Counted from the stretch's first letter, positions 23,502 to 33,123 are shown. The stretch is DNA of 40,055 bases from Clostridiales bacterium UBA1701 (GCA_002320035.1 DCJL01000023.1:1-40055); one strand, 5' to 3'. Notes: a model not told the origin generated them from the sequence alone. Made by a program: numbers and translations.

Positions 23502-24524
23502 TTATTTATCCATAAAACTCAGAATTTCTTCAATGAACCCGTCTTCATTGTCCAGCATACAGCCGTGTCCGCCATGAATTACGGCTTCACGGTAGCTGCC
23601 GCCGTTGGCTTTGTATTTTTCGAGCACATAGCGTGTCTGCTTCAGCATGGGCTGGGGCGGGCACACCGCTTCGCCGGGATATCCGGGAACAATCCCCATT
23701 TTTCCAAGAACTGCCAGATCGCAAAGGCTATTGTCCGAAACCATGATGTCCTGAGCACCTCGGATCCAGAGAATATCAGGCTTCTTTTCAATATCTGCAA
23801 GACCGGACAGATCGCAGAAGTTCGGCGCCATGGTGTTGCAGATACCGTCATTGCCCGCCGCAACAAAAGGCCATACGGGAGCCATGGTTTTATTGCCGGG
23901 GTACATCCCCTCACCCACTCGGGTAGTCATGACGCTGTCGATGAACATCTCTTTCAATTCAGGATCGATTTGATAGGGGGGAGCCACATACACGCCGTCG
24001 ATGGTCTGGGCAATAAAATCGCGTTTTCCTTCCTGCAGGGAGGCAATAAGCTGTACATTTGCACACCCGCCGCCGCTTGCAATCCCGACAGGTTCAAGCT
24101 TTTTGCCGTCTTCATCGTATGTACCGCCAAAGCCGAAGGGAGAAAGCGGGGACTGAAGAATCAGCTTTTCAAGCTTTTCCCCATGGTCAATGGCATACTG
24201 CATGGCAATACCGCCGCCTAAGGACCAGCCAAGGAGAGAAAAACTGTCCCAGCCGATTGCCTCTGCGAAGGCATCTACATCGTCAGAGAAATCCCTCATG
24301 CCTCGAGTCGCGTCAACGGGAAGGGCCTCAGACTCTCCAAAGCATCGCATGTCCGGAGCTACCAGTTCAAACCTGTCCTCCAGTCGCTTCATAATGGGAA
24401 GATAGAACAGAGAAGATGACGCGTTGCCGTGAATAAGCATAAGCCTGGGTGCACCGGACTTTCCGGCGTGGTGATATGCCATTGTCAGGCGGGGAGTCTT
24501 TACGGTTTTCGTTTCAAAAAACAT
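23502..24524 (-). CDS. Alpha/beta hydrolase (340 residues)
   Basis: Predicted cytoplasmic hydrolase. The nucleophile elbow is LLGWSLGGG with Ser101. The oxyanion loop is IHGNASSS near 31. The likely acid is the aspartate in RGAQDIMVSD, and the likely base is the histidine in HGGHGCMLDN near the C-terminus. It is longer than most members because of an insert at about 130-230. GGAGTGA precedes the ATG. It lies between the TetR gene and coaD in one transcript. It could be an esterase, a thioesterase or a C-C bond hydrolase; sequence alone does not decide. Confidence 0.85.
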   Translation of the reverse strand: MFFETKTVKTPRLTMAYHHAGKSGAPRLMLIHGNASSSLFYLPIMKRLEDRFELVAPDMRCFGESEALPVDATRGMRDFSDDVDAFAEAIGWDSFSLLGWSLGGGIAMQYAIDHGEKLEKLILQSPLSPFGFGGTYDEDGKKLEPVGIASGGGCANVQLIASLQEGKRDFIAQTIDGVYVAPPYQIDPELKEMFIDSVMTTRVGEGMYPGNKTMAPVWPFVAAGNDGICNTMAPNFCDLSGLADIEKKPDILWIRGAQDIMVSDNSLCDLAVLGKMGIVPGYPGEAVCPPQPMLKQTRYVLEKYKANGGSYREAVIHGGHGCMLDNEDGFIEEILSFMDK

Positions 24525-24530
24525 TGAAAA

Positions 24531-25235
24531 TCACTCCGATTCTTTTCCTTTCTGTTTCAAAAAGCTAAAGTCAACCTCAACGCGGAAATTCATATCGCGA
24601 GCCTTTTCCGGCACTGGGACAGGAGCCGCAGGAATATAGTCTGTAAACATTCCCCGCTCCAGCACCTTCATGATCTCATCCGCCACATTCCCGAAATCTA
24701 CCTCACTCTCGCTGAACATGCAGTATTTCAGACCTACAAAGTTGGAAATACCCATTAATGCGTAGGACAGCACATCAAGGTCAATGTTCGCCAATTCCCC
24801 ATTATCCTGCGCTGATTTCAGACCGCTCACATAGGCTTTGTTGAAAGTCTCATAGTATTCGGTGAAAAGCTTTCTGTCAACATACAGAGACTCCCAAATA
24901 ATGTTGTAAACATAGGGATGATCCCTTACATATTCAAGCCATGCAACAAGTCCGGCCCGCTCTGCCTCTCGCCTGGTTTTGCATCCGCGGGTCTTTTCGG
25001 CGAGCTCGCGTCTGATCGAATGACTGAACTGAAGAAGCATATAGCGATACAGGCTGATTTTGCTGTCGAAATAAACATAGAATGTCCCTGTGGCAACACC
25101 GGCCAGCTTTGTAATATCTCCTATATTGGCACCGTGATAACCTCGTTCGTAGATCAGCTGGGTTGCTGCCGAGAGAATGTTGTTGAGAGTCTCCACTCCC
25201 TTTGGTGTTTTGGGTACTTTAAGAAGGTCGTTCAT
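24531..25235 (-). CDS. TetR-family transcriptional regulator
   Basis: Predicted repressor of the element B catabolic genes, 234 residues. The DNA-binding domain is at about 15-65, with ILSAATQLIYERGYHGANI, ITKLAGVATGTFYVYF and the usual FDSKISLYRYM turn. The remainder is helical and ligand-binding. The last 35 residues form a Pro-rich tail followed by a charged end. GGAGC precedes the ATG. It is divergent from none of its targets, but three palindromes TGAAY-N4-RTTCA lie at promoters of the locus. The ligand is likely an acyl-CoA or the imported acid, which is inference. Confidence 0.92.
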   Translation of the reverse strand: MNDLLKVPKTPKGVETLNNILSAATQLIYERGYHGANIGDITKLAGVATGTFYVYFDSKISLYRYMLLQFSHSIRRELAEKTRGCKTRREAERAGLVAWLEYVRDHPYVYNIIWESLYVDRKLFTEYYETFNKAYVSGLKSAQDNGELANIDLDVLSYALMGISNFVGLKYCMFSESEVDFGNVADEIMKVLERGMFTDYIPAAPVPVPEKARDMNFRVEVDFSFLKQKGKESE

Positions 25236-25277
25236 AATTGCTCCGTTTACTTTTGTTTTATTGTCAGGTATTTATAT

Positions 25278-25306
25278 ATTTTATTATATCCGGCAGTAAT
25301 TTTCAA
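25278..25306 (-). promoter_or_regulatory. Promoter of tetR-hydrolase-coaD
   Basis: On the minus strand TTGAAA (25306-25301), 17-bp spacer, TAAAAT (25283-25278). It lies in the 100-bp gap before the TetR gene. No copy of the TGAAY-N4-RTTCA palindrome is here, so the regulator may not repress itself. Confidence 0.5.
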
Positions 25307-25335
25307 GTAATCGGCACGAGAAAGTGATTTTCGAT

Positions 25336-26151
25336 TCAGGTTATATTGTATTTTGCCTTGCTCGCATTGGCAAAGCCCAGAATCAGGCTGGCAAACAGCA
25401 TAGGCTGCTCATACATGGAGGCGTGACCGCTGTTCTGAATAATAAGATAATGGCTATCTGCAATATGATCGGCAAGATACTTTTGCTCATCCACCGGAGT
25501 AAGGTAATCCTGCTGACAGGACACGATAAGTGTGGGGCACATAATCTTATCCAGTCTGTCACGAACATCATAGTTTGACGAACTGTTTGTCAGACGGATC
25601 ATCGCGTTGATGAATCCCTCATTTGAAAACACAGGATACAGTATTTTTCTGCGCCGCTCCATCCAGTCATTGTTCTGGGTATAGAAACGGGGAGAGTAGA
25701 TAACGGGAATTGATGTATAGTAATAGCTTTCCGGGTTGGCGGAGGCAAGATTCCACGCTTTGCCGATATCATCCAGCCACGGGCCGGTTGCCGCCGTTGC
25801 GTTGAAGAGGAGAAGCCGTTCAACTCTGTCAGGGTGGAGTATGGCATACTCAAGTCCCACCTCGCTGCCGTAGGAAATACCTGCGATAACGCAGCTTTCA
25901 AGCTGCAGCTCATTCAGAAGCGCGTCAACGAGACGGATTTGAATTGCGTGGTCATAGCTTTCGGTCATTTTTTCCGACTTGCCCTGATCCAGCATATCCA
26001 CGAGAATAAGCATATTCTGTGCACTCAGAGGCTCTATAAACTCCTTCCAGCTTGCACAGGACATCATGATCCCGTTGAGAAGCAGCAGAGGCTTTCCCTC
26101 TCCGTAGGTCTCATAATAGACCTTTTTCCCCTCAAATATAAACTCGGCCAT
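25336..26151 (-). CDS. Alpha/beta hydrolase (271 residues)
   Basis: Second predicted hydrolase of the locus. LLNGIMMSCASW near 25 is the oxyanion region, IAGISYGSEVG near 89 holds the nucleophile Ser93, SCQQDYLTPVDEQ supplies the likely Asp, and NSGHASMYEQP near 248 the His. The size and layout fit the family of small acyl or C-C hydrolases. The ATG shares a base with the stop of the CoA-transferase gene (TAATG), so the two are coupled. It closes the long operon that starts at the KASIII-like gene. The substrate is unknown. Confidence 0.85.
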   Translation of the reverse strand: MAEFIFEGKKVYYETYGEGKPLLLLNGIMMSCASWKEFIEPLSAQNMLILVDMLDQGKSEKMTESYDHAIQIRLVDALLNELQLESCVIAGISYGSEVGLEYAILHPDRVERLLLFNATAATGPWLDDIGKAWNLASANPESYYYTSIPVIYSPRFYTQNNDWMERRRKILYPVFSNEGFINAMIRLTNSSSNYDVRDRLDKIMCPTLIVSCQQDYLTPVDEQKYLADHIADSHYLIIQNSGHASMYEQPMLFASLILGFANASKAKYNIT

Positions 26152-27464
26152 TACTTTTTACCGATGATGCCGCAGGCGAGCGCCTGATCCCAAAGCTCAT
26201 CGCGGAACTTGGGATGAGCGATCGCAATGAGACTTCTCACACGCTGGTTGATGTTTGCCCCGCGGAGGTCTGCCGCGCCGTACTCGGTGATGACGAGATC
26301 AACATCGTTGCGGGAAAGGCTGACTGCCGCACCGGTCTGAAGCTGACTTACTATCTTTGAAACCTCGCGGCGTTCACCGGTAGCCTTATCCTTGACCATT
26401 GCGGTAGAGTACAGGGCAATAATGGAACGTCCGCCCTTGGACATCTGGGCACCTATTGCGGTATCAGACTGTCCGCCGGTGCCGGAGAACTGACGGGAAC
26501 CGATAGACTCGGAGGCACACTGACCGGTCAGATCCACCTCAAGGCTGGTATTAATGGAAATCTGGTTGTCGTTCTGGGCAATGACATAAGGATCGTTGAC
26601 CCATGCGCCGTCGTACAGCGCAACACCGGGGTTTTTATCGCAGAAATCGTAGAGCGCATTGTTGCCCAGAATCATGGTAGCCACCATCTGCCCCTTGTTG
26701 ATATTCTTGCGTTTGTTGGTGACAACACCCATCTTTACAAGGTCGGCCATACCGCTTGTAATAAGCTCGGTGTGAATACCAAGATCGTTTTTGTCTTTCA
26801 GAAACTCCGCAACAGCGTTGGGAATGCCGCCGATACCGAGCTGAATACACGCTCCGTCGGGAACATAGTCTGCAATGATCCTGCCGATGGCTCTGTCCTT
26901 GTCGTTAACAGGGACATCGGGGATGGTGGGGATTGGATAATCCGCCTCGATCAGGTAATCCACATCGGATACATGCACCACCAGGTCGCCGAATACGAAC
27001 GGGAAGTTGGGATTGATCTCCAGAATGGTTATATCTGCGGCTTCCATCATTCGGCGCTCATAGGTGTTGGAGGTGGAAAGAGAAATAAAGCCGTTGGCAT
27101 CGGGCATGGACGCAGAGCCGACATAGATATTGGGTTTGTTGCGATACAGCCACTTTGATGACGCGAGATGAAGATGGTTGGGGATATAGGCCATGTTGCC
27201 CTGGGCCTGGGCCTTACGCATTGCGGGTGCAAAGAACCATCCGTCAACCGTAAATGTATCCGCATAGTCCGCATTGTAGAAATCGCAGGCATGGGTCGGG
27301 TTGCAGTTGACAATCCTGATATTGCTCACTTTTCCGTGCAGATTGTGTACATTTTCCATGAACAGTCCCGCCTCGGCTGCGCCAAGACCTGTAACAATGG
27401 TATCGCCGTTCTTAACGAGAGACAGCGCCTTTTCCAGAGTGATTATTTTAGACGAGTAATCCAT
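26151..27464 (-). CDS. Acetyl-CoA hydrolase / CoA-transferase family protein
   Basis: Predicted CoA-transferase that activates a carboxylic acid using acetyl-CoA or another acyl-CoA (4-hydroxybutyrate or butyrate CoA-transferase-like). It has 437 residues from the ATG at 27464, which follows GAGGAGGATAT. Family motifs are VTGLGAAEAGLF, GSASMPDANGFISLS, IQLGIGGIPNAVAEFL, SLEVDLTGQCASES (with the conserved Glu) and FSGTGGQSDT, then ITEYGAADLRG. It is probably the entry step for the acid brought in by the adjacent ABC transporter. Confidence 0.92.
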   Translation of the reverse strand: MDYSSKIITLEKALSLVKNGDTIVTGLGAAEAGLFMENVHNLHGKVSNIRIVNCNPTHACDFYNADYADTFTVDGWFFAPAMRKAQAQGNMAYIPNHLHLASSKWLYRNKPNIYVGSASMPDANGFISLSTSNTYERRMMEAADITILEINPNFPFVFGDLVVHVSDVDYLIEADYPIPTIPDVPVNDKDRAIGRIIADYVPDGACIQLGIGGIPNAVAEFLKDKNDLGIHTELITSGMADLVKMGVVTNKRKNINKGQMVATMILGNNALYDFCDKNPGVALYDGAWVNDPYVIAQNDNQISINTSLEVDLTGQCASESIGSRQFSGTGGQSDTAIGAQMSKGGRSIIALYSTAMVKDKATGERREVSKIVSQLQTGAAVSLSRNDVDLVITEYGAADLRGANINQRVRSLIAIAHPKFRDELWDQALACGIIGKK

Positions 27465-27486
27465 AATGATATCCTCCTCGATAAAT

Positions 27487-27517
27487 GTACAGACGGCGGC
27501 AAACCCACCGCCTGTAC
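27487..27517 (-). other. Intergenic hairpin between binding-protein and CoA-transferase genes
   Basis: GTACAG-A-CGGCGG / CC-A-CCGCCTGTAC forms a long stem with a 5-nt loop just after the substrate-binding protein stop. No T-run follows, so it is more likely an RNA-stabilising or partial-termination element that favours expression of the binding protein. Confidence 0.6.
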
Positions 27518-27529
27518 TATCATACATGA

Positions 27530-28927
27530 TCAGCCAATGCTTGCAAGCACATCGTCAAGGCTCATGATGGGGCTGACGACCTGCAGCTCATAGTAACCGC
27601 TCTCCCCAACTTCAAGGGAAATGGTGTTAAGAGCAAGAGATGTGATAGCAAGTCTGTCACCGTTATGGAAGTTGATGGTGCCGCCCATGGGAACTTGGAA
27701 TTCAACTTCTTCCATAACGTCGTTGAAGTTTGCCCAATTCAGCTCAAGACCCTTCGCATCGAGATCCTGAAGCGCCTGGACGAAGAGGTTGCCCGCAATA
27801 TAGCCGGCCATTGCGTAGGAGTTGAGCGCATTGTCGTTGCCGGTGCCGCCGTTTTCAAGCTCCCATGCAGACATTGCTTCATAGAAGGTCATGTAGCCGG
27901 CCATGCCCTCGTCGGTGCTGGTGTCAAGCCATGCGGTGGAGTAAACGGTGCGGTCTTTGGTGATGGAGCCGTTTTCGACAAATGCACCAAGGGTGACTGC
28001 GGAAGCGTTAACATAGGAAGTAATGACATTTGCGTTGTAGTTTGCGTCACGCATTGATGCCATAAGCGTTGCAAGGGGTGTCTGGTTCATGCAGGCAATG
28101 ATGACATCGCAGCCGTTATTCTTGAGCACGTTGACCGCGGCGGAGTAGTCGGTAGCGGCAGCGTCCACATCCTGATAGAATATTTCGACATCAAGAGTCT
28201 CGGCCTGCTTCTTTACGCCATAGACGAGTCCGGTGCCGGCATCATCGGTGGTGGCAACCACGCCGATCTTGGTTCCGCCCAGACCGAGGCTGCCCTCAAC
28301 GGGTGCAACTGCACGGGCAAGGAGGACACGGCCTTCGGAGTTGTAGATGGGCTGTACGGGGTAGACGACCTTTGCGTTGCCGGTTGCGCCTTCCTGATAG
28401 AGATCCTCAATGCCGGTCGCGGCATAGACCATAGGAATCCCCATTTCTTTTATGTAGTCAAGCGTTGCGCCAACGGTATTGGTTCCGAAGTGTCCGACGA
28501 TGGCAAAGACCTTGTCGGTTTCCACCAGAGTCTTGGTGTAGGTCAGACCCTGCGCTGCATCAAAGCCGTCATCATAGTGGATGAGCTGGATGCTCTTTCC
28601 CCGAAAACCGCCCTGATCGTTGTACTCCTTAAATGCGGCATCCATGCCAGCGTTGAAGGGGACGCCGACGGTAGCGAACGAGCCGGTAGTGGCGGCGGTA
28701 TTGCCGACATAAATGGTGGTGTCGTCAACCCCCTGAACAGGAACGAAGGGAGCATAGCCGTCATCTGCGGGTGCTTCCGCGGGCGTCTCGGCAGATACTT
28801 CTGAGCTAACTTCTGCTGCAGGCTGTGTAGCAGCGGGGGCTTCTGCGGGCTCATTTGTCAGACCGCCGCATGCGGTCACGGCTAGGCACATAGCCAGTAC
28901 GAGCAGGATAGAGAGCAGTTTTTTCAT
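27530..28927 (-). CDS. LIV-type ABC transporter substrate-binding lipoprotein
   Basis: Extracytoplasmic binding protein of 465 residues. The signal peptide and lipobox are visible: MKKLLSILLVLAMC then LAVTACGG, with lipidation at the Cys. An Ala/Pro/Glu-rich linker (about 25-60) follows. The Leu/Ile/Val-binding type fold starts at TTIYVGNTAATTGSF and continues with IQLIHYDDGFDAAQG and IVGHFGTNTVGA. AAAGGAG precedes the ATG at 28927. It pairs with livH, livM, livG and livF. Since the locus encodes acyl-CoA enzymes, the ligand may be a carboxylic acid rather than an amino acid; this is inference. Confidence 0.93.
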   Translation of the reverse strand: MKKLLSILLVLAMCLAVTACGGLTNEPAEAPAATQPAAEVSSEVSAETPAEAPADDGYAPFVPVQGVDDTTIYVGNTAATTGSFATVGVPFNAGMDAAFKEYNDQGGFRGKSIQLIHYDDGFDAAQGLTYTKTLVETDKVFAIVGHFGTNTVGATLDYIKEMGIPMVYAATGIEDLYQEGATGNAKVVYPVQPIYNSEGRVLLARAVAPVEGSLGLGGTKIGVVATTDDAGTGLVYGVKKQAETLDVEIFYQDVDAAATDYSAAVNVLKNNGCDVIIACMNQTPLATLMASMRDANYNANVITSYVNASAVTLGAFVENGSITKDRTVYSTAWLDTSTDEGMAGYMTFYEAMSAWELENGGTGNDNALNSYAMAGYIAGNLFVQALQDLDAKGLELNWANFNDVMEEVEFQVPMGGTINFHNGDRLAITSLALNTISLEVGESGYYELQVVSPIMSLDDVLASIG

Positions 28928-28994
28928 AGAAAATCTCCTTTTCAATAATTTGTCTGCATTGGTTAACTATTTTTATCGCCTGAGCGATGGTTTC

Positions 28995-29714
28995 TTACGC
29001 TTTTTTATTTCCGAGATATGCCTCTATAAGGCGTTCATCGTGGATAAGTACATCCGCAGGTCCGCTCATGCTTATCTTTCCAAGCTCCAGAACGTAAGCC
29101 TTGTCCGCAATTTTCAGCGTGGCAAGTGCGTTCTGCTCCACAATAAGTATTGTGGTTCCCGACGCCCGAATTTCCTGGAGCGTTCGGAATATATCCTTGA
29201 TAACCAACGGTGCGAGGCCAAGACTGGGTTCATCCAGCAGCAGTATCTTCGGGCTCGCCATAAGTGCGCGGGCGATGGCCAGCATCTGCTGCTCGCCACC
29301 GGAGAGGGTACTCGACTGCTGTTTGAGCCGCTCTTCCAGTCTTGGGAACAGCTCCAGCACCCGGCGCATATTTGCCTCCGCCTCGGCTTTGGACTTGATG
29401 CAGTATGCCCCAACGCGCAGGTTCTCCTCAACGGTCAGACCATTGAATATCAGTCTGCCCTCCGGGGACATATTGATACCCATCCTTGCGATTTTGCAGG
29501 CACGGCGGCCGGTAAGCTCCTGCCCCGCCAGCCTGACAGAGCCGGAGGCGGGCTTTATCATTCCGCTTATTGTGCGAAGCGTGGTGGTTTTTCCGGCACC
29601 GTTTGCACCCAAAAGGGCCACAATGCTTCCCTCGTCAATATCAAGGTCGATCCCGCGTATTGCCTGTATCGGCCCGTAATTCACGCGCAGGTCGCGAATT
29701 TCAAGTAAAGCCAT
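28995..29714 (-). CDS. livF: LIV-type ABC transporter ATPase (LivF-like)
   Basis: ATP-binding subunit of 239 residues. Walker A is LLGANGAGKTTTLRTISG near 33. The LivF hallmarks follow: MGINMSPEGRLIFNGLTVEENL, the signature SGGEQQMLAIARALM, and Walker B KILLLDEPSLGLAP. It overlaps the stop of the livG gene by one base (TAATG) with GAGGAGG upstream. It works with LivG in powering the LivHM permease. Confidence 0.94.
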   Translation of the reverse strand: MALLEIRDLRVNYGPIQAIRGIDLDIDEGSIVALLGANGAGKTTTLRTISGMIKPASGSVRLAGQELTGRRACKIARMGINMSPEGRLIFNGLTVEENLRVGAYCIKSKAEAEANMRRVLELFPRLEERLKQQSSTLSGGEQQMLAIARALMASPKILLLDEPSLGLAPLVIKDIFRTLQEIRASGTTILIVEQNALATLKIADKAYVLELGKISMSGPADVLIHDERLIEAYLGNKKA

Positions 29715-31108
29715 TATTCCGCCTCCTCATCGACGCCGAGATATGCCTGCTGAACATCGCAGTTTGATTGAATCTCAGCGGGAGTACCATAGGCAAGCAG
29801 CTTCCCAAAGGCTATTGCACAGATGTTGTCGCACACATCCATTACAAGCCCCATGTCATGCTCCACCAGCAGTATTGTACAGTTGTACTCGTCGCGGATG
29901 CGCCGGATGAGCTGTGCCAGCTCGGCGGTTTCAGTGTCGTTCAGCCCGGCAGCGGGCTCGTCAAGAATGATGAGCCTCGGTGAGCACATAAGCGTTCTGG
30001 CTATCTCAATTTTTTTCAGGATTCCGTAGGGCAGTCCAAACGCATAGAAGTCGGCATACCCGGTCAGGCCCATGAAATCAAGCACCTTTCTGGCTCTTTC
30101 TCTCACGACTTGGTTTTCCATCTTCATTTTCGGGAGATGCAGAGCGCTTGCCGCAAGCCCGGAGGTAAACTGTCTGTGCCCGGCTACCATTAGATTTTCA
30201 AGCACGCTTATTTCCGGCACCACCTCAACGTTTTGGAAGGTGCGGACGATTCCGTGAAGAATTACGTCATGCACACGCTCGCGGGTAAGGTCAATGGTCT
30301 TGCCCTCAGCCGCCTTGAACAGGAGAGTTCCTGCGGTGGGCTTGTAAAACTGAGTAATACAGTTGAAGACGGTTGTCTTACCTGCTCCGTTAGGGCCTAT
30401 CAGACCGAAAATTTCCCCTTCGTGTACGTCAAAGCTCAGATCATCCACGGCTTTCACACCGCCAAAGTACATTTTCAAGCCGTCAACATGCAGAGAAATG
30501 CCATCACCAAGGCTCATGCTGTCATCCAGAGCGTCCAGCCTCCTGATATCAGCTTCTGTGCTTTCAATCCTTGCAGTGAGCCTGTTTATGCGCTTTGCAT
30601 ACTTGCTGCGCGCAGATTCTTTTTTTCGCTCGGCATCGTGAAGGCAGTTTTCTCTGATCCTGTCGCAAAGCTTCCGGGCGTCATCTTCGCTTTTTTTGCA
30701 GGCTTCGGAGCCGATGCCTTCCCGGCGTAGTGCGGCAGCCTGCTCTGCGGCATGCGATTTTATGGTTTCAAGCTTTTTCTCATAAATCGCAGTGAGTTTT
30801 GCATACTCGCTGTCACTGAGATTTATGCCTGCGGCAGCGGCGTCGGAAAGGAGCTTCGAAAAGCGCTCATTCTCGGATCTGACCCGAGCCTCAGTGACTG
30901 CTTCGGCAATCTTTTCCGTCTCAGCGAAAGCAAAATTGTCCTCAGCAAGTTTACGCCGGATAGCAGCCGTACCGGATTCAATTTTCTCCGCTGCTTTCCG
31001 ATCTATGCCGTCGAGCATTAATTTGCAATAATCCTCGTATGTACTGCGAAGACTTGTCAGCCTGCGCACTTTTTCGAGAAGTCTGCGCTGCTTACGACTG
31101 CCTGCCAT
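29714..31108 (-). CDS. livG: LIV-type ABC transporter ATPase (LivG-like) with a 200-residue helical N-terminal extension
   Basis: ATP-binding subunit of 464 residues instead of the usual 250-260. The ABC part starts near residue 207 (LHVDGLKMYFGGVKAVDDLSF), with Walker A GPNGAGKTT at 238-246, the LivG-type signature GILKKIEIARTLMCSP and Walker B LIILDEPAAGL. Residues 1-204 are charged and predicted helical or coiled coil, rich in Glu, Lys, Arg and Ala, with five cysteines at most and no membrane segment. The frame is uninterrupted and the start overlaps livM by 17 bp, with AGGAGG 10 nt upstream. I do not know this extension from ordinary LivG. It could be a regulatory or oligomerisation domain. 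Confidence 0.9.
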   Translation of the reverse strand: MAGSRKQRRLLEKVRRLTSLRSTYEDYCKLMLDGIDRKAAEKIESGTAAIRRKLAEDNFAFAETEKIAEAVTEARVRSENERFSKLLSDAAAAGINLSDSEYAKLTAIYEKKLETIKSHAAEQAAALRREGIGSEACKKSEDDARKLCDRIRENCLHDAERKKESARSKYAKRINRLTARIESTEADIRRLDALDDSMSLGDGISLHVDGLKMYFGGVKAVDDLSFDVHEGEIFGLIGPNGAGKTTVFNCITQFYKPTAGTLLFKAAEGKTIDLTRERVHDVILHGIVRTFQNVEVVPEISVLENLMVAGHRQFTSGLAASALHLPKMKMENQVVRERARKVLDFMGLTGYADFYAFGLPYGILKKIEIARTLMCSPRLIILDEPAAGLNDTETAELAQLIRRIRDEYNCTILLVEHDMGLVMDVCDNICAIAFGKLLAYGTPAEIQSNCDVQQAYLGVDEEAE

Positions 31109-32174
31109 ATTCACGCAGCCTCCTCTCAACATTTTTCTTTTTCACCCAAGCGCTGAACATGACTACCATCTGGGCAAATCCGCCGGGGAAGAACATGACC
31201 ACAAGGATGATCAAAACTCCCGTGACCATTGTAATAAACGCCGGATTATCCACAAAAAACTGTATCTTGCTCAGAAACATGGACTGCAATCCATAGATGA
31301 TGAATGTACCGAAAGCCGTGCCCCACAGTGACTTTGCTCCGCCTATGATGACTGCGCCAAGAATGTTGAGCGAAGTGCTCAGCGTCAGCAGAGTCGAAGT
31401 CGCGGTGGTCATGTTTCGCACATACATCATGTGTAAAAGTCCACCCATTGCGGCATAGACAGTGGAAATGACGAAAGCCAGAAGTCTGTATTTCATCAGG
31501 CTTATTCCCATTGCCTGTGCCACTGAGGTGCTGTTTTTCATTGTCAGCATTGCCCTTCCCACCGGACTGCGGGTCAGGTTTGACGTAAGTATCATGAGCA
31601 CCACAAAGCTTGCGAGAACAAGAAGATATACAGCCTTTTCGTTTACGTTTACACCGAACAGGCATACATTCGTGATGTCGATCTTGATCGTTGCCTTTAT
31701 TGCCATAAGAAGGTTCCTGATGATCTCCGCCAAAGCCAGCGTCATGATGGCAAGATACATGCCCTCTATTCTCAGCGAGATAAAGCCCACGATTACGCCA
31801 ATAATGATCGATACTGCCAGAGTTACCGCCAGCGCAGCAATGTAGGGAGCACCCAGCTCCTGCACTATATAGAACGCCGCATAGGAGCCAAGTCCGATAA
31901 AACCCGCAGTTCCCAGGGAAGCAAGCCCCGAATAGCCCAGCAGCAAGCAAAAGCCGATCGCTACGATCGCATATATCAGCGTGTTGCCAAGCGCATAGAC
32001 AAATGAGGAGGATACCAGTCCGTTAAGAGCAAGTATTTGGAGCAGTGCGAGAATTACGCCCACAAGTGCGATCTGCGTGACAGGCTGTGAAAACACATTC
32101 CGTATGTTACCAACGGGTGAGGCTTTTCTGCTGTGTGGGCAGACGGATTCGATATACTCTTTCTTTATATCCAT
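31092..32174 (-). CDS. livM: LIV-type ABC transporter permease (LivM-like)
   Basis: Membrane permease of 360 residues with about nine hydrophobic segments. After a roughly 30-residue cytoplasmic start come LVGVILALLQILALNGLV, LIYAIVAIGFCLLLGYSGLASLG and LGSYAAFY, the LivM-type motif. GAVIIGGAKSLWGTAFG is near 270, and the C-terminus is basic. GAGGTGA precedes the ATG. It follows livH by 9 bp and overlaps the ATPase gene. Confidence 0.93.
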   Translation of the reverse strand: MDIKKEYIESVCPHSRKASPVGNIRNVFSQPVTQIALVGVILALLQILALNGLVSSSFVYALGNTLIYAIVAIGFCLLLGYSGLASLGTAGFIGLGSYAAFYIVQELGAPYIAALAVTLAVSIIIGVIVGFISLRIEGMYLAIMTLALAEIIRNLLMAIKATIKIDITNVCLFGVNVNEKAVYLLVLASFVVLMILTSNLTRSPVGRAMLTMKNSTSVAQAMGISLMKYRLLAFVISTVYAAMGGLLHMMYVRNMTTATSTLLTLSTSLNILGAVIIGGAKSLWGTAFGTFIIYGLQSMFLSKIQFFVDNPAFITMVTGVLIILVVMFFPGGFAQMVVMFSAWVKKKNVERRLREYGRQS

Positions 32175-32183
32175 ACTGTCACC

Positions 32184-33119
32184 TCAGACCTTCTTAATGG
32201 TCCTCTTGCCGAAAATGCCTTCCGGCTTTATCAGAATAACTACAAGCATCATCACATACACGATCACCATTTGCCAACGAGAAATTCCGGAGAACCCTTT
32301 GAAATTTGCAAGGAAGCCCACACAACTCGCTGCCAGAGGAATAAGCACCGCACCGACTACCGGCCCATAGAAGGTCGAGAAGCCACCCAGGATACCGGCA
32401 AGAAACGCATTGACCTGTATCGTTGTCATAAACGATGCGGATATTGTGGTTCCGCCTCCTGCATACATGACCGCAGCCAGAACGCCCAGCGCACCGGCAA
32501 TTGACCAGGAAACAGCGGTAATAATATGGGTATCAACGCCCATAAGCTCTGCGGTAAACTCGTTGGAGGCAGTAGCTCGTACACCCAGTCCCCACTTGCT
32601 GTACTTCAGCAGAATAAAAAGCAGCGCAAGCACAGCAACCGTGATGGCAAGGCAAATCAAAGCGTGCTTTGTGATAACAATCTCACCGCCGCCCAAGGGA
32701 ATTACTATGTTGGGAGGAACTTTTGCCTTTACCGTGTTGTAAAACGCTTCAAAGGGAATCCGTTCGGGAGTACCGAAAACGAGTGGGATGCCGCCGAAAA
32801 ACAGTGACACAATGCCCATTGTGATGATCTGTTTTCCAATGGCGTTAACACGTCTGCCGTTTCGGAAAATGAAGACATCGATCACAAGGCCGACAACAAC
32901 GCCTGCAAACATTCCTGCGAACACGCCCAACCACACCGGAATCCCTTTGTCGTTGAGAAGGTACGCCACAAAGTAGCAGCCGAACGCGGCAATGGCGCCC
33001 TGGGCAAAGTTCGTTGTTGTAGAGGTCCTGAATATCAGCGTTACCGCAAATGCGGCCAGTGCAGTAACGCAAATGCTCAGAAGCGACCCGCAAATTGTTG
33101 ACAAGAAGGACGTAAACAA
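32184..33119 (-). CDS. livH: LIV-type ABC transporter permease (LivH-like)
   Basis: Membrane permease of 311 residues with a TTG start at 33119, 4 bp after the stop of the KASIII-like gene. Typical LivH traits are several hydrophobic segments, TTNFAQGAIAAFGCYF near 35 (the NFAQG motif), LGVRATASNEFTAELMGVD near 176 and LAGILGGFSTFYGPVVGAVL near 253. It pairs with LivM. No other start in frame gives a complete first helix. Confidence 0.92.
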   Translation of the reverse strand: MFTSFLSTICGSLLSICVTALAAFAVTLIFRTSTTTNFAQGAIAAFGCYFVAYLLNDKGIPVWLGVFAGMFAGVVVGLVIDVFIFRNGRRVNAIGKQIITMGIVSLFFGGIPLVFGTPERIPFEAFYNTVKAKVPPNIVIPLGGGEIVITKHALICLAITVAVLALLFILLKYSKWGLGVRATASNEFTAELMGVDTHIITAVSWSIAGALGVLAAVMYAGGGTTISASFMTTIQVNAFLAGILGGFSTFYGPVVGAVLIPLAASCVGFLANFKGFSGISRWQMVIVYVMMLVVILIKPEGIFGKRTIKKV

Positions 33120-33123
33120 GTGA

